Notes under the pieces: model-generated
The model's database searches: none
What the model saw: only the letters and a program-made list of their open reading frames with translations
What the model was told of the DNA's origin: nothing
Origin: Anthopleura xanthogrammica
Taxonomy: Eukaryota > Cnidaria > Anthozoa > Actiniaria > Actiniidae
NCBI GenBank assembly: GCA_964019055.1
Contig: OZ025216.1
Coordinates: forward strand, 2,483,001 to 2,547,000
DNA: 64,000 nt
Direction: 5' to 3'
Shown: positions 12,015 through 23,822 of the stretch, piece by piece
Layout of the letters: the number at the start of each line of letters is the position of its first letter
How positions within the stretch are numbered: position 1 is the first letter of the stretch
Program-made: the position numbers and the translations under genes

Positions 12015-12282
12015 GTACAATGACGTCTTAGAATTTTTTGTTTTCATTTGCATAAATTAGAAAATCCATCAATATATATCAAGATACACGATTCGTATTT
12101 TCTACTTTATTTTTACATCGCACTATCCTCGCAATAAGGTAAGATTTCTCGAATCTAGAATCTTGGATTTTATAAGCATTCTGAAATCTTTTGAATCATT
12201 TTTTTTTTTTTTTTGTAAAATGTATAAATATGAATTCGAATTTATCTATTTTCAGCTAACGAAAAAGCCAAACGTTCACCAA

Positions 12283-13093
12283 ATGGATAGACAAGACCGA
12301 GAACTGGTCGACGATTTACTTGCAGATTTTGTGGAAGATGTGATACCAGCTGATATGCTACCGTATTTAACGTGCTTAACTGCGGATGATAAAGAAGAGA
12401 TTCGAAGTGAAGAAAATTCCCGTGGACACAGAAGAGCGGCTGTTTTGTTAATAGATCGATTGAAGAGAAGGAAGAATGGGTTTGTACAGTTTTTAAGGGC
12501 TTTGGAACGAACTGGTTGCAGTCATTTGGTGGATCTTATTATTCTGAAACAAGATGGTGAGTTTAGTTGTATTTTATTAGTTCTAATTCCAAAATCTGTT
12601 AGAAAATTATTTAAATTATATTTTTTGTGGATTTCGCATTTTTTATATCTAATATTTCTAAAATGTTAGTGAATATGAAGCAACAATCCCACTCAATTTT
12701 TTTTCCTTTTGCTTTTGAATTTCAATATTTTGAACTCGAAGCCTATTTTTAATCAAATTACTCTGAATGCTTTCAAAGCCTTATACTCTAATGTCGATTG
12801 TTTTTATGCATGCTGAACATGAATAATGATGTTTGAAATTGCTGTGATAACTTAAAGTGCCTATCAACCCTGGCAGTTTAGTTTGAAAATCACTTCAACA
12901 TGTAGGGTATGATGACACAGTTTTACAGGATATGGACTTCTCATTTCAGAAAGATAAAGGTTTAATTAATAAAATTTAAAGAAGCAAATGAGATGACGTC
13001 ATAGGGACTTAAACAACATTTAGTACAAAAATATTATATCTTAAAACCACAGCCTTTATATTGCTGACTTATTATTAATATTATTACTACACC

Positions 13094-13132
<39 letters not shown>

Positions 13133-13580
13133 TATGCTATCATCATTTTAATAAGATTAATAATTTGAAATTTTGTGGTCACTGTATTTTGAACTCAATA
13201 TACAGTGATGATAGGGGGTTCTTAGTCTGTGACATCATGCATATTATGATGTAACATGTATGCTAGCAATACATATATTAATCTTCACCCATTTTCGGAA
13301 AAATAATATATATTTCATAGCGATACTTCATGTGACGTAAGGCTTTGTCATTCAAGAGATGAATTGGCTGGTAAAACAAGACAAATTGTGAAGAATAAAA
13401 ATGGTTGGCACATTGACTTCACAATGCTTAATTGTTAGTAAACATGAAGTATCGCTATAAATGAAGTTAAAAAAATTATTATTAGCTATATACTCTGTGA
13501 ATCTATAGTTGAATTCATGTGATTAACTAGTTGTGTAATTTCTTTCTCTCTTTTCAGGTTTGCTTCCATCAATGTATTGA
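12283..13580 (+). CDS. CARD-only protein, 98 residues
   Basis: Exons 12283-12556 and 13558-13580 (phase-1 intron; stop TGA). The start chosen is the ATG after the TTTTCAG acceptor at 12,255, beginning MDRQDRELVDDLLADF. An upstream in-frame ATG at 12,163 would give a T-rich nonsense leader and is probably intronic. The protein is one CARD and little else: six predicted helices, with DVIPADMLPYLTCLTADDKE, then LLIDRLKRRKNGFVQFLRAL. It aligns residue for residue with the receptor CARD ([22 protein letters not shown]), and both CARD exons end in phase 1, so the two probably share ancestry. CARD-only proteins act by homotypic binding as adaptors or as decoys; which applies here cannot be told. Polyadenylation signal AATAAA at 13,617. 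Confidence 0.85.
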
Positions 13581-15357
13581 AAATTACCGAATGAATCAAA
13601 TCCTGAATAATTATGAAATAAAAATGTTGGAAACACAAGTGAAGTTACTAATTAATATAGGAAAACTCTAGGTGTGTCTGCAATGATGTATTTTACTTTC
13701 TTTATCATGTATACGTAGCTACTGCATGACAGAAAGTGAAAGGAAAATATAGAATTGTTTTATTATGCAAAAGAAGTGATGATATAAATATGCTGGGCCT
13801 GCAAATATTTTGCTATTTAAATATGCTCTAAGTCATTATTTCTTGAATGAATCACAATTATAAATAGAAAAAGTGCCATTAGGAAAATTATTAGAAATTT
13901 AGTTGATAGTAAATGATAGAAAATAAAAACCTTAATGTAAGCTTATTCTTAGATTATTGAAAGATAATCCAGCACTGTTATTATTTTTGAATAAACTATT
14001 TTTACAAAGAGACAATTTACTTTAGGATACAAAATTTATATTGCATACAGTAGAAAATTGAGTTCAAAAATCTGTTTTTGAGTTGAACATAAGCACAAAA
14101 TTTATAAATGTTTTTTTTTATATATAAAATTATGATTAATTATGAGATACTAGATTTTAGAAATTAATTAGTTTTCTGTAAAAATATTTAGACCAAGACC
14201 CTGTGTTTTTCATTAAAGGTTGTCAGTCGGAGATCTGAAATCTGAAATCTGAAATCTGAAACTGAAGATAATTGTGGGCAGTGGACTGTGAATTTAATTA
14301 TAAAGAAAAGTGATGACTGTTTTGTTTATAATTAGATGCAGTAGTTTGCAACAAGTGAATATCTATATATGCCACCACCTTAGAGGGTCTTTCACTGATG
14401 GCCTGAACTGGCAATAAATTATTATTGTGAGTCTCAGATTTCAGATTTCCGAACTCAGACCAACAACATTTTTTTGAAATAGGTGTATACATCCAAAATT
14501 ATGGTACGTCAAACATAAATCAAACCGAAGTTTCGAAAATGAAGGGTCACAACAATAAAATGAATTTTAAAGTAGAAGTTACAGTACAAACAATAAATCC
14601 AAAAAACAACCTTTGAATTTAATGCAATAATTTTTCGAGTTAAGAATAAAGATTTTACTTCAAAAGTGAAAGGGCTGCTTCATTAATGCTTTTTAGAAAT
14701 AAGATTATCTTGTGTTTGTTGAAATTTTAGTATTTAATTTACAGAATATTTGGAACTTTTACAGTGCCAACACTCTAACTCGTACCATTGTTAAAAACTT
14801 AACAAGCCATCAATGTTTGCACTGAGTGAAAACTGTTGCCGACCTGGAGTGAGAAAAATCAGCATCACCTTCACCTCAGCCAATCACAACATTTCATTCC
14901 AAAGGTTATTGACAACATAGATGCTCACAGTTTATCAGATATCAAACCTTTGGCTTCATTACTTGCTCCTGATTGGTGCTCCCAATAGACCTCTTAAGCA
15001 CTGACCCAGTGGTAGATTTAGAGGGCTTTCTAGCTTCGAATGAGTTGGTTACTGTAGTATACCAAAAGGTGCATCTTCTTGAATTTGTGACCCCCCCCCC
15101 CTACTCAAAATCCTAGATCCGCCCCAGTGACCAGTGTGATGTTTTCCCATTTCAGACCATGTGTCATTCTCTTCAGGAATAAGATTCTTTATTTGAGTTG
15201 TATACATATTCATGTGTCTTCTCATGCACATCAACCATTAAACAAAGAAATGGTAATCTAGGGAATAAGATGTGGTCTGAAATAGGAAAACATTATGCCC
15301 AAGATAAAGAGGTCTATTGGACACTATAGAGTAAAAGCAGAAGTAGCAGAATTCATT
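13581..15357. other. AT-rich intergenic region with one inverted-repeat element
   Basis: No gene recognised. It holds a short inverted repeat at 14,222-14,245 / 14,428-14,462 (CTGAAATCTGAAATC and its complement) and a copy of family B at 15,137-15,317 (TTTTCCCATTTCAGACCA to its complement, then AAAGAGGTCTATT). An inverted pair with arms containing AGCGATACTTCATGT (near 13,318 and 13,443) lies in the preceding CARD-only intron. Confidence 0.7.
13617..13622 (+). terminator. Polyadenylation signal of CARD-only gene
   Basis: AATAAA 37 bases after the stop codon, followed by a T/G-rich stretch. Confidence 0.6.
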
Positions 15358-17129
15358 TTATTCTGTTTTTGATTCATTGTCGAGTAAAATTTCAAATGTA
15401 GAATCGTCACTGACTTGTTTTTTCACCATTTCTCCTTTCTCAGCAAGTATGTCTTCAATATTTCTAAAAAAGAGAAAATGACCATGTAAATTTATAAGAC
15501 TTTTGAAATGGATCTTCCAAATGATTTTTCTTTGTTACCTGTTAGAGTAAATAACAGAGTTTATTCTAATGCAAAAATCATGCATTTTATGCATGAAATC
15601 ATGCAATTCAAAAATGCATTTTGTCAATTTGTTTGCTCCCTGGGACATGAGAGCTTTATTTCTTGCCATTAATTGCAATAAATTCCTTGCTTATGAAAGA
15701 ACACCATCTAGAATCCCATCAAATATGTTAGGACCCCAATGTGCCCAAAAACATAGGTCCCAGGACACACATAAAATCCTAGTGCAATCCCTGAAATAAG
15801 GAGATAATGCTCTTGAAAGGGGATTACATATGGTCCAAAAATGGGAAAATATTAGACCTAAAGAAAACTTTAAGAGAGCTACTTAAGATATTGTGATGAG
15901 TCATTAGGGAAATTAATTAGAGTCAGCACCAAAGGGACAAGATACTCCTAATATCGGCAGGCACACAGGGAGCCCATCAACAGTGCTTCATCACTATATT
16001 CAGATTGGTTCCCTGATATGTTGTCTTCCCATATAGGAAGAAGTAAAGTGCTTAACGATTTTCAATGTTTATCAGTTTGCACTTCCCATTAGATCCATTA
16101 AACAATGATCAGTCACTTGGACAAATGCAGAAGAGAGGGGTAGGAACAGTGACATTGTCAAGCCCACCCCCCCCCCCCCCCCCTAGGAAGGGTTGACCTA
16201 AAAAAAAGGGCAACGGAAACTGAAAGATACATATCAATCTGTATACAAGAGTAGAGGTGAAAGACAAAATCTAGTATACTTTTCTAACAATAATTTAGTA
16301 GTTATGATATGAGTAGGACACATATGCTACTGTCTTAACAGGGCTGTAGCAAGCCTTGGGGGGTAAGGCTGTAGCGGGGGGTGGGGGGGGGGGGCAGAGT
16401 CACTTGTTTGTCTTTGTCACATGACCACAAAAAAAAAAAAAAAAAATTTAATTAGTCTTTATTTTTCTGCGTAAAACTGGGCCGGGGCATGGGCCCCCCA
16501 GGCCCATGTGGGTACTATATGGCTCTGTTTACAGCACATACATATATGTACACTGTATGACATGCTGTAACATTGAAATGGCTTTAATAATTTGTCTTCC
16601 CGTGGTTCATCCAATCACAGGACAGCTATGCATAGATATTATACGGCTACAATATGACTACGAATTTGCTGTAACTTTATCTATCACAGCTCTAACAGCT
16701 CTTTCACAACCTGTAGTACATGTATTACTGAAAAAAATATTTTAAACAATTTGAAGTTTTCAAATTTTACCTTTTTTCATTATAAAACCAGCCAAGATTA
16801 TCAGCAATAAGATGATTATTATCACATCCAGGACACTTCACGATAACGACTCCCTTAGTATAAGCCTGTTTCGAGATGGTCTTCTTTGATCTTGTATTAC
16901 AAACTTTACAAGTATAAATGAGCTGAATTTTTTCCACATCCACTTTACCAAGAGCCGTATTCTCGCAGAAAAACCTCTTGAAATTTGCTGAATATGAACT
17001 ACAAGATACATTAACCATTGGACTTCTATGAAATATAGTTCGTTTGGGTAAAATTTGTGTTGCAGTGAGTCTTAAACGCGATAAATTCGAGAATGTTCTC
17101 CACGCTGTTCTAACCCTGCAAGCTGCCAT
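15358..17129 (-). CDS. DNLZ: DNL-type zinc finger protein, mitochondrial
   Basis: Exons 16771-17129 and 15358-15463 on the minus strand, phase-consistent, giving 154 residues. The start [19 protein letters not shown] is an Arg-rich, acid-free mitochondrial presequence; a longer reading starts at 17,180. The zinc finger is intact: [10 protein letters not shown] and [18 protein letters not shown], two CxxC pairs plus the DNL signature. The second exon supplies [11 protein letters not shown], typical of the family C-terminus. The family (yeast Zim17/Hep1) keeps mitochondrial Hsp70 soluble and active in the matrix. Size is close to the human protein. It shares a ~130-base promoter with PTRH1. Confidence 0.93.
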
Positions 17130-17260
17130 ATTGCTTTGAGGGTAATTACTCCATGTAGTATCATTACAAAGTATATTCACTCAAAATCATGAGAGATTTT
17201 GACAACATGAAGTATATACCCTATCATCCGCTGATGTGAATTCGTGGACTCATAAACAAA
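17130..17260. promoter_or_regulatory. Bidirectional promoter of DNLZ and PTRH1
   Basis: Only 131 bases separate the two opposed start codons, and both products are predicted mitochondrial, so a shared promoter is likely. No TATA box seen. Confidence 0.6.
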
Positions 17261-20200
17261 ATGGCGGCCGGATTCGCTAGAGTGAAATTTTTAAGAAGCA
17301 GTTTTTTTCGTAATATTCAATCCTCTCTACCTCTCCTACAAATGCAAGAAAGTCGTATTATCAGGAGACGAAGCTCTTCTAGCCGGTCGTCGACATCAAG
17401 TGGACTTCAATATCTGGTAAATATCTTAATTTCTAAAAGACTTCTGCAGATAGTTAGTCTATTTATCTGGTATTTAATTATTTTTAATTAGGCTGTTTTC
17501 TTTCACACTCACAGAATTAACCCCTTCTATTTGCTTTATCATGATTCATTATATAGCTTAGATACTTATGCATGTTCTGATTAGTTGTCAAGTGTGCTGT
17601 ATTGGTGAACAGAGCATGGTGCATAATGCCATCCTCCCAAGGCCGCAGCCACAGGCCAGCCTGATTTATTCAGTAATAACCTCTTTTACGCAGCCACCTG
17701 CTCAATATGGAGAATGGAGAATAGAGAATAGACCTATTCATTGCATTACAATGTTTTCCCTTTTCACATCACATGTCATTCCTAAGAGTATCATTTCTTT
17801 GTTTAACGGTTGTACCTAGTTGCACATGATAAGGCACATGAATATGGATGCAACTCAAACAAAAAAAATCTTATTTTCAAGAGAATGACATGTTGTCTGC
17901 TACAGAAAACATTCCAGCTGAGTTGACCTGCAGAAGAAACTCAAGGTCGGCCAATCAGAATTGAGAATTTGACACCGTATTTTGATTAGCATTTCCCATT
18001 ATTCTGCCAAGAGAATTTATGAAATACTAGTTCTTCCTTCTTTAAATTTGTTGTAAACACTAATCAAACTCATGGTGGAATTTTATTTCAATCAACAAGA
18101 AAAGTCTATGCTGTATACTCGGAAAAGTTTGCTTGAAAAATGCTAAGCGCTTGCCTCTCACCAATACGACCCAGATTTGAGTCCCACAAGGCTCAGTGTA
18201 TTATGTGAGTAGAATTCGTTACTTGTTGGTTCTCTCCTGTGCTTTATGGGTTTTTCTCCAATTTTTCCGGTTTTCCTCCCTCCACAAAAATCAACTTTTA
18301 GTCATTCCAATTGGAATTTCAGTGGGGGAATAGCTACTCTGTAGAGATGCCAGTGCTAAATCCCATTTATTATCTGATTTTATTTGACAGGTAGTTGGGC
18401 TTGGTAATCATACTATGCCGGAAACAAGGCATAGTATAGGAATGACAGCTGTCAATCATCTCGCTGAGAAGCTTGGAGTGAGTTTTCATTATGACAAAAC
18501 ATTTTCCGGGTATTATGGGGTCACACAAGTTGATAGTGTTGAGCTCATTCTCCTAAAACCTAAATTAGCAATGAATATCAATGGGAGAAGTGTAAATAAA
18601 GTAGGTAAGTTACAAGTTTAATTTGTATTGAGCAAATTTCACATTTGAATAGCAAACGCGAGCCCCCCTCACTTTTAGAAATGCTCTGACACCATCCTTC
18701 TTGGTATCATACACTATTCTTGCTACTGTATCTGCACAAATCACAAATCACACCATTGACTTAGTATGCGATCTTTTATAATTACTTTAGCTTCTGCATA
18801 TAAAATAGAAGCAAGAAATGTAATCCTTGTTCATGATGATCTGGATAAAGTTCTTGGTCGGTATGGTATCAAGTATGGGGGAAGTGCAAGGTGAGTTGGC
18901 AACCTTTTAGATACAATTTAGTGGTAGAAATACAAGAAATATTTTTGTGAGGGTGCACTCAATTTAGGGCCCTCTGTTGTGTTAACCCCTTCCATGACAA
19001 CTTAGCAGTCCCCCTGCCCCCATCCTCTATACAATATCCTGGCTATGGGCCTGTTTAGGTCACACTTACCCCAAAATAAAGTCACAGATAAAACTACACA
19101 AAGAAGTACATTTTTCAGCAGTTTTTACTTGGATGGAATAAACAAGTTTAATATTATGATCAATAATCTCTCATACTGTACTATTTTTTTTTAGAGGTCA
19201 TAATGGTGTTAAGTCTGTGATAGGATCTCTCATGTCATGTGTAAGTTTATTTCATATTATATATCATTTTTATGCTACTCTTGATAGAGTACACACAAGG
19301 GTAAGCAATTTTCTCTGCAACTTTTCTCGCAGTGGCGTTGCAACACAAGTTGCATGGAGCATTGCAGCATGTAACCTACAGTGCAATTTGAAAAAATGTT
19401 GTGAGAGGAGTTGCAGCGAATGATTGTGTCTCTGTTACACCATATATACCCCTCTTGCAACTTGTGTTGAAATGTTGTTGTGAGACAAGCTGCAGAAAAA
19501 AATTGCTCTGCATAATTGCACTTTCCACAAAATAACAGCAGGTCAACAGACAATTTGGAACTTGTCTGGCCAAACGACTCTCAGGCCGGTCCTCATCACT
19601 GGTCCCATGATGATCAGTCTGATGTGGCTATTTATCATGTTAAGCTGTTGAGCAGCTGTTATATTTAGCCCTACACACAATGTATTCACGTAAGAGTACT
19701 AAATAATTAATACTAATAATAGTACTATTTTAGCAGAGGATTTTCTTATAGAGGGTTTGCCCCATCATGTGAAGGAAGCCATGTTTCATTGCAAGAACAA
19801 TACAATCGTCTTGCATGAGAAAGAATAGACAGTGTACGTCAAAGCTCACAAAGCACTCTGGAAAACCGAGTCCTGCAAAAATGAAACAGGGAAATCAAAG
19901 GAAATATCAGAAAAAATTACTCTGTTATTTTCGTGTGTTGAAATACTTACATGGAAAAATAGTCAGATGAATTTTTAGAGGAGCCAAAAAAGCATAAGGA
20001 ATCAGTTTCCCATCATACTTTGTGCTAGAAATTCGAGCTCTTGCACATTGGCTATTCAATTCCCGAGAGGGTAATTGTGTAGAATACCATCCCATTGACA
20101 AGTCGACAAATTACTGTTAAATGCCCGACAAACTACTGTCAAACGGCCGACAAATTACTGGTAGACGGCTAACAAATTACCGGTAAACGACTGACCGGGG

Positions 20201-20636
20201 GGCTATTCTACACTTTTACCCCTAAGAGTAAAGGGATTTTATTGTTCTGCAGTTCCTACCTAACATGGCTCTTGGCACGTGATGGTGCAAAACCTCTATT
20301 ATAACTTTTTCATAAAATTATAACTAGCTTCATTTTAGACAAAAATGGGTAATGAAATTTGAAAAGCATATCCATTTTTATTCTATTTTTCTATAGGATA
20401 TGGAAAGATTTCTTATCGGCATTGGAAGACCAAAGCAGAAATCAGAAGTCATAGAGTATGTATTACAAAAATTCACTCCAGACGAAAAGGAAGTTGTGAA
20501 AGATATTGTGGATGAATGCAGTGACGCTATAATTGAGCATCTAAAAAGCTCTAATTCAAATAAAACAGAAAGTACAAAAGCAGAAAACACAAGAAGGAAA
20601 AAAGGTACAAGAAAACTAGAGACTTCAGATAGTTGA
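17261..20636 (+). CDS. PTRH1: Peptidyl-tRNA hydrolase, bacterial type, probably mitochondrial
   Basis: Five exons: 17261-17416, 18391-18604, 18791-18890, 19195-19240, 20397-20636; 251 residues, all phases consistent. The enzyme cleaves the ester bond of peptidyl-tRNA released by stalled ribosomes. Residues 1-50 are Arg/Ser-rich without early acids (MAAGFARVKFLRSSFFRN), consistent with mitochondrial import. Family motifs are all present: VVGLGNHTMPETRHSIGM (substrate Asn and catalytic His), HDDLD (catalytic Asp), GGSARGHNGVKS split across the third and fourth exons, and IGIGRP in the last exon. The C-terminal ~30 residues are a Lys/Ser/Thr-rich tail. Introns carry a SINE and several nested inverted-repeat elements. 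Confidence 0.94.
17728..17905. mobile_element. Family B inverted-repeat element (degenerate)
   Basis: ATGTTTTCCCTTTTCACATC at the left, AAGAGAATGACATGTTGTCT at the right, with the diagnostic inner words TTTCTTTGTTTAAC and CATGAATATGGATGCAACTC. Lies in the first PTRH1 intron. Confidence 0.7.
18141..18345 (+). mobile_element. tRNA-derived SINE
   Basis: Head AAGCGCTTGCCTCTCACCAA with a decayed B box (GATTTGAGTCCC), then body GTTGGTTCTCTCCTGTGCTT, TTTTTCCGGTTTTCCTCCCT, and an end AATAGCTACTCTGTAG. It sits in the first PTRH1 intron. The best-preserved head is at 45,001. Confidence 0.75.
19291..20302. mobile_element. Nested inverted-repeat elements in PTRH1 intron 4
   Basis: 19,291-19,520 is a family F copy. 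19,748-20,302 is a family G element: left GAGGGTTTGCCCCATCATGT, right GGCACGTGATGGTGCAAAAC. It is split by a family E copy (19,850-20,054) and a short ACAAATTACTG-type tandem repeat (20,095-20,195). The order of insertion is readable: G first, then E and the tandem repeat. Confidence 0.7.
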
Positions 20637-22218
20637 TGTTTAAATTTAGAAATTAAAAAAATATTTTTATTGTGAAATTATATAAAATTTTCTGTCAATT
20701 TTTTATGAAAGTAGTGTTCCACTTGGCAATGATTCATGCAATTTGTCTAAGGCTTTGTTGCACTACAACAAATATACATTGCAGTTGCACTGATAGCAAA
20801 TGTTGCTACACTATGTAATGTTACATGCAAGTTGCATTACACATTCAACCTTTAATTGGGCGTAATGTTTTGCCCATTTCAGACCTCGTGTCATTGTCAC
20901 GTGTCACAAAGAATCCTCTTCTCAAAGAAATGATTCATAGTCTAAAATGGACCAAACAAATGCCCAAGCTAAAGTCAAAGAGGTTTATTGTTGTGAGACA
21001 GTTGCAGGAGGGGACTGAGTTACTCTAGGCAATGTCTCAAAATTGTTACCGCAGTCGTTGCCAAAAGGAGTTACTGGTTCTACTTCTTGCAATGTTGTGG
21101 CAATGCTGCAACACGATTGTAATAAGACACTTTTTTGGTAACTTACACCTACTAGGCAATTTCTCCTTTGTCTGAAACAAAATTGGGAGACAAGTTACAA
21201 GGAACAGGGCCTAGTGTTGCCTAGCAACCTGGCAAATATCTTATACGTCCCAATCTAAAAAATTGCAAGATAAGTTGCAAAGAGTATTGACTTGTGTAAC
21301 ATCACCATCTCAGCAGTTATTTTATTTATTCTTTAAGTTCAAATGCAGGTCATAATCAATGTAATCAATGAAATTTACTAGTCTTAGTCCTAGACTAGAC
21401 AGTCTAACGTTAGCTTCATGAGATAGAAATTAAATTATGTACCAAAAAAAATTATTGTATTATAGTTATCTACATTCAAGAATGAAACGTTTTAAATAAA
21501 AATCACAAAAATACCCAGATGATGGTCATATGATTACTAGGATCTGATTATGGAAATTTTGAAGTCAGAAGGCAAAAAGTAGAATTATTCAGAAATAGGT
21601 GCATGGCTTTTTTTCGGCTTTATTAACTATTCATGCATACTCTTGAATGAATGTACCCTTATCACACTGCATTCTGTCTGGAACAATAGATTTCCCCCAC
21701 GAGCCTCGCATTGAAGAGTTTCAGGACGAGGTTACTCGTAGTTAAACAATAGTTTTAATTCTCATGGGAATAAACATGCCACCATGTTATAAAGATGTCC
21801 ATGAGATTCTTTGTTTGAGTTATATCCATATTCATGCTTTTTTTGCTCAACCATTAAACAAAGAAATGATACTCAAGGGAATGACATGTGGTCTGAAATC
21901 GAAAAATATTACAGGCCCCAAGCTAAAAAGGTTTATTAACTACTTCCTTATAATCTGAAGAGGAGTATGGAATGTATGTGATAACAATATTTAACTCTAA
22001 AAATGATACTGATTCAACCTAAATTCCCTTAAGATCACTTAGGTTAAGTTATTCTGTGATAATCATATTCATCCGGTACCGAGTTCACAGTAAACTTGAG
22101 TTCACCGATCCTGGCTCAGGCTGAAGCGAATATCAGACTTGGCGTAAAATTTGGCAGCCCTTTATATATCCGTATTGCTCGATTCGGAATAAAAATATTC
22201 CCCCCCCCCCCCTAAAAA
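20637..22218. other. Intergenic region with family B remnants
   Basis: No gene seen. Degenerate family B elements lie at 20,856-20,993 and 21,770-21,940. The stretch 21,000-21,300 contains repeated words (AGACAAGTTACAAGG, GGCAATGTC) resembling family F interior. Confidence 0.6.
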
Positions 22219-23822
22219 TTCATGTGTACTTTTGATTGTGATGGGCTTCCTGTGTTATGCAGGCCCCAGAACTATATACACAGGAAACCCAATTTAGATC
22301 AAACTTCAACTCATTTTTCTCTTCATTCCTGTACGTGCTCGGAACTTTTCTGTCACCCTTATATGGCGCATCTATAGATCTATTGTACGTATGAGTTTCG
22401 TTTGAAAAAAAGTTAAAAAGGTACCCGAAAAGAGGAAAAAGCTAGAAACGATATACCGCTGACCATTCGGCCTTTTAGTCAAATATTCTCTTCCTCATAA
22501 AATATTTAATATAATTTTGATCAACAAAATGACTTCAGAATCATGTTGGTATAGCCCTAAGCTTTAAATCCATGCGTATTTTATTTGATAAGAATGATTA
22601 TTTCGATTTACGAAAATTTGGACCAACTCGAAAAACGCATATTTCGGGGTTCCAACTTCAAACGGCTTGTTTTCCATGAAATAAAGCAAAATATCAAAAT
22701 ATTTTTACGCAAAGATTTAAAGCTTCTTTTCATCTTTCTATGAAATAAAAAAATATTAGAATCGAGGTATTTTTTCTATTATTTTTTAAGCGTTTTTTGA
22801 CGGGTGTAGGCATTTGGGCTACCTGTGGTGAGGTTTAGCCAGGGTCAACGACAAATAATTGCGATTTTTGGAGTGAAAATAAGAAAAAACTTAAATATTA
22901 TAAGTTGTAATATTCTGCGTAGCGGCCCATAGTGAATCCCCCACCCCCCTTGTCCTTCCCCACCGACACACCAACATTCCTAACACCATCCCTATTGTTG
23001 TTGGGCTGCAGGCTGCTATAACTCATAATTTGGAACGCTTGGGATCCCTGTGGTATAAGACGAAAATTCCCGAAAATTCCACTTCATTTTTTCTTCAAAA
23101 AAATGAATTTTTCAGGACGAATACCAGTTAATTGAATTATATTCTTTGTAATATTTAAGTTTTTTTCTTATTTTCACTCCCAAAATCGCGATTCTTTATC
23201 GTTGACCTCACCACAGGTAGCCCAAATGCCTACACCCGTCAAAAACGCTTAAAAAATAATAGAAGAAAATCCTCGATTCCAAAAGTTTTACTATTCATAG
23301 AACGTTCAAAACAAGCTTTAAATCTATGCGTAAAAATATTTGGACATTTTGCTTTATTTCATGGAAAACAAGCCGTTCGAAGTTGGAACCCCGAAATATG
23401 CGTTTTTCGAGTTGGTCCAAATTTTCGTAAATCGAAATAATCTTTTTTATCAAATAAAATACGCATCGATGTAAAGCTTAGGGCTGTACCAACATGATTC
23501 GGAAGTAATTTCGTTTATTAGAATTATATTAAAGATTTTATGAAGAAGAGAATATTTGACTAAAATGGTGTTTGGTCAGCGGTATATCGTTTCTAGCATT
23601 TTTCTGTTTTTGGGTGGTTCTCAAACATTTTTCCAAATGAAACTGACAAATATGTTAGATCTATTGATGCGTTATATTATGGTGTTAGGAAAATTCTGAA
23701 CACGTACAGGAATGAAGAGAAAAATGAGTTGAAATTTGATCTAAATTGGGTTTCCTGTGGACACTGTTTTGGAGCCCGCATAAAACAGGAAGCCCACCAC
23801 AATCAAAAGCACACATGAACTT
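22219..23822. repeat. 1.6-kb near-perfect palindrome
   Basis: The left arm (about 22,219-22,905) reappears as its reverse complement at about 23,150-23,822, separated by a ~245-base spacer. Landmarks: TTCATGTGTACTTTTGATTG near 22,220 against its complement near 23,815; CCAACTCGAAAAACGCATAT near 22,625 against its complement near 23,410; GTAGGCATTTGGGCTACCTG near 22,806 against its complement near 23,215. By eye the arms agree at well over 90%. No open reading frame of note. It could be a foldback-type transposon or a recent inverted duplication. Confidence 0.9.

Larger units (their letters stand above)
11109..12282. promoter_or_regulatory. Divergent promoter between receptor and CARD-only gene
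   Basis: This interval separates the two start codons. On the minus strand, a GTGAGA donor near 11,621 could end a receptor 5' UTR exon. On the plus strand, a GTAAGA donor near 12,139 and a TTTTCAG acceptor at 12,255 would splice a 5' UTR exon of the CARD-only gene. That leaves a few hundred bases for a shared promoter, including an ETS-like CCGGAAGTG near 11,830 and the two kB-like sites listed separately. No coding sequence seen. Confidence 0.6.

Noticed and set aside
12163..12282. Upstream ATG extending the CARD-only protein by 40 residues
   Set aside because: The added stretch is poly-Phe and crosses a branch/TTTTCAG acceptor at 12,255; it is most likely intron.
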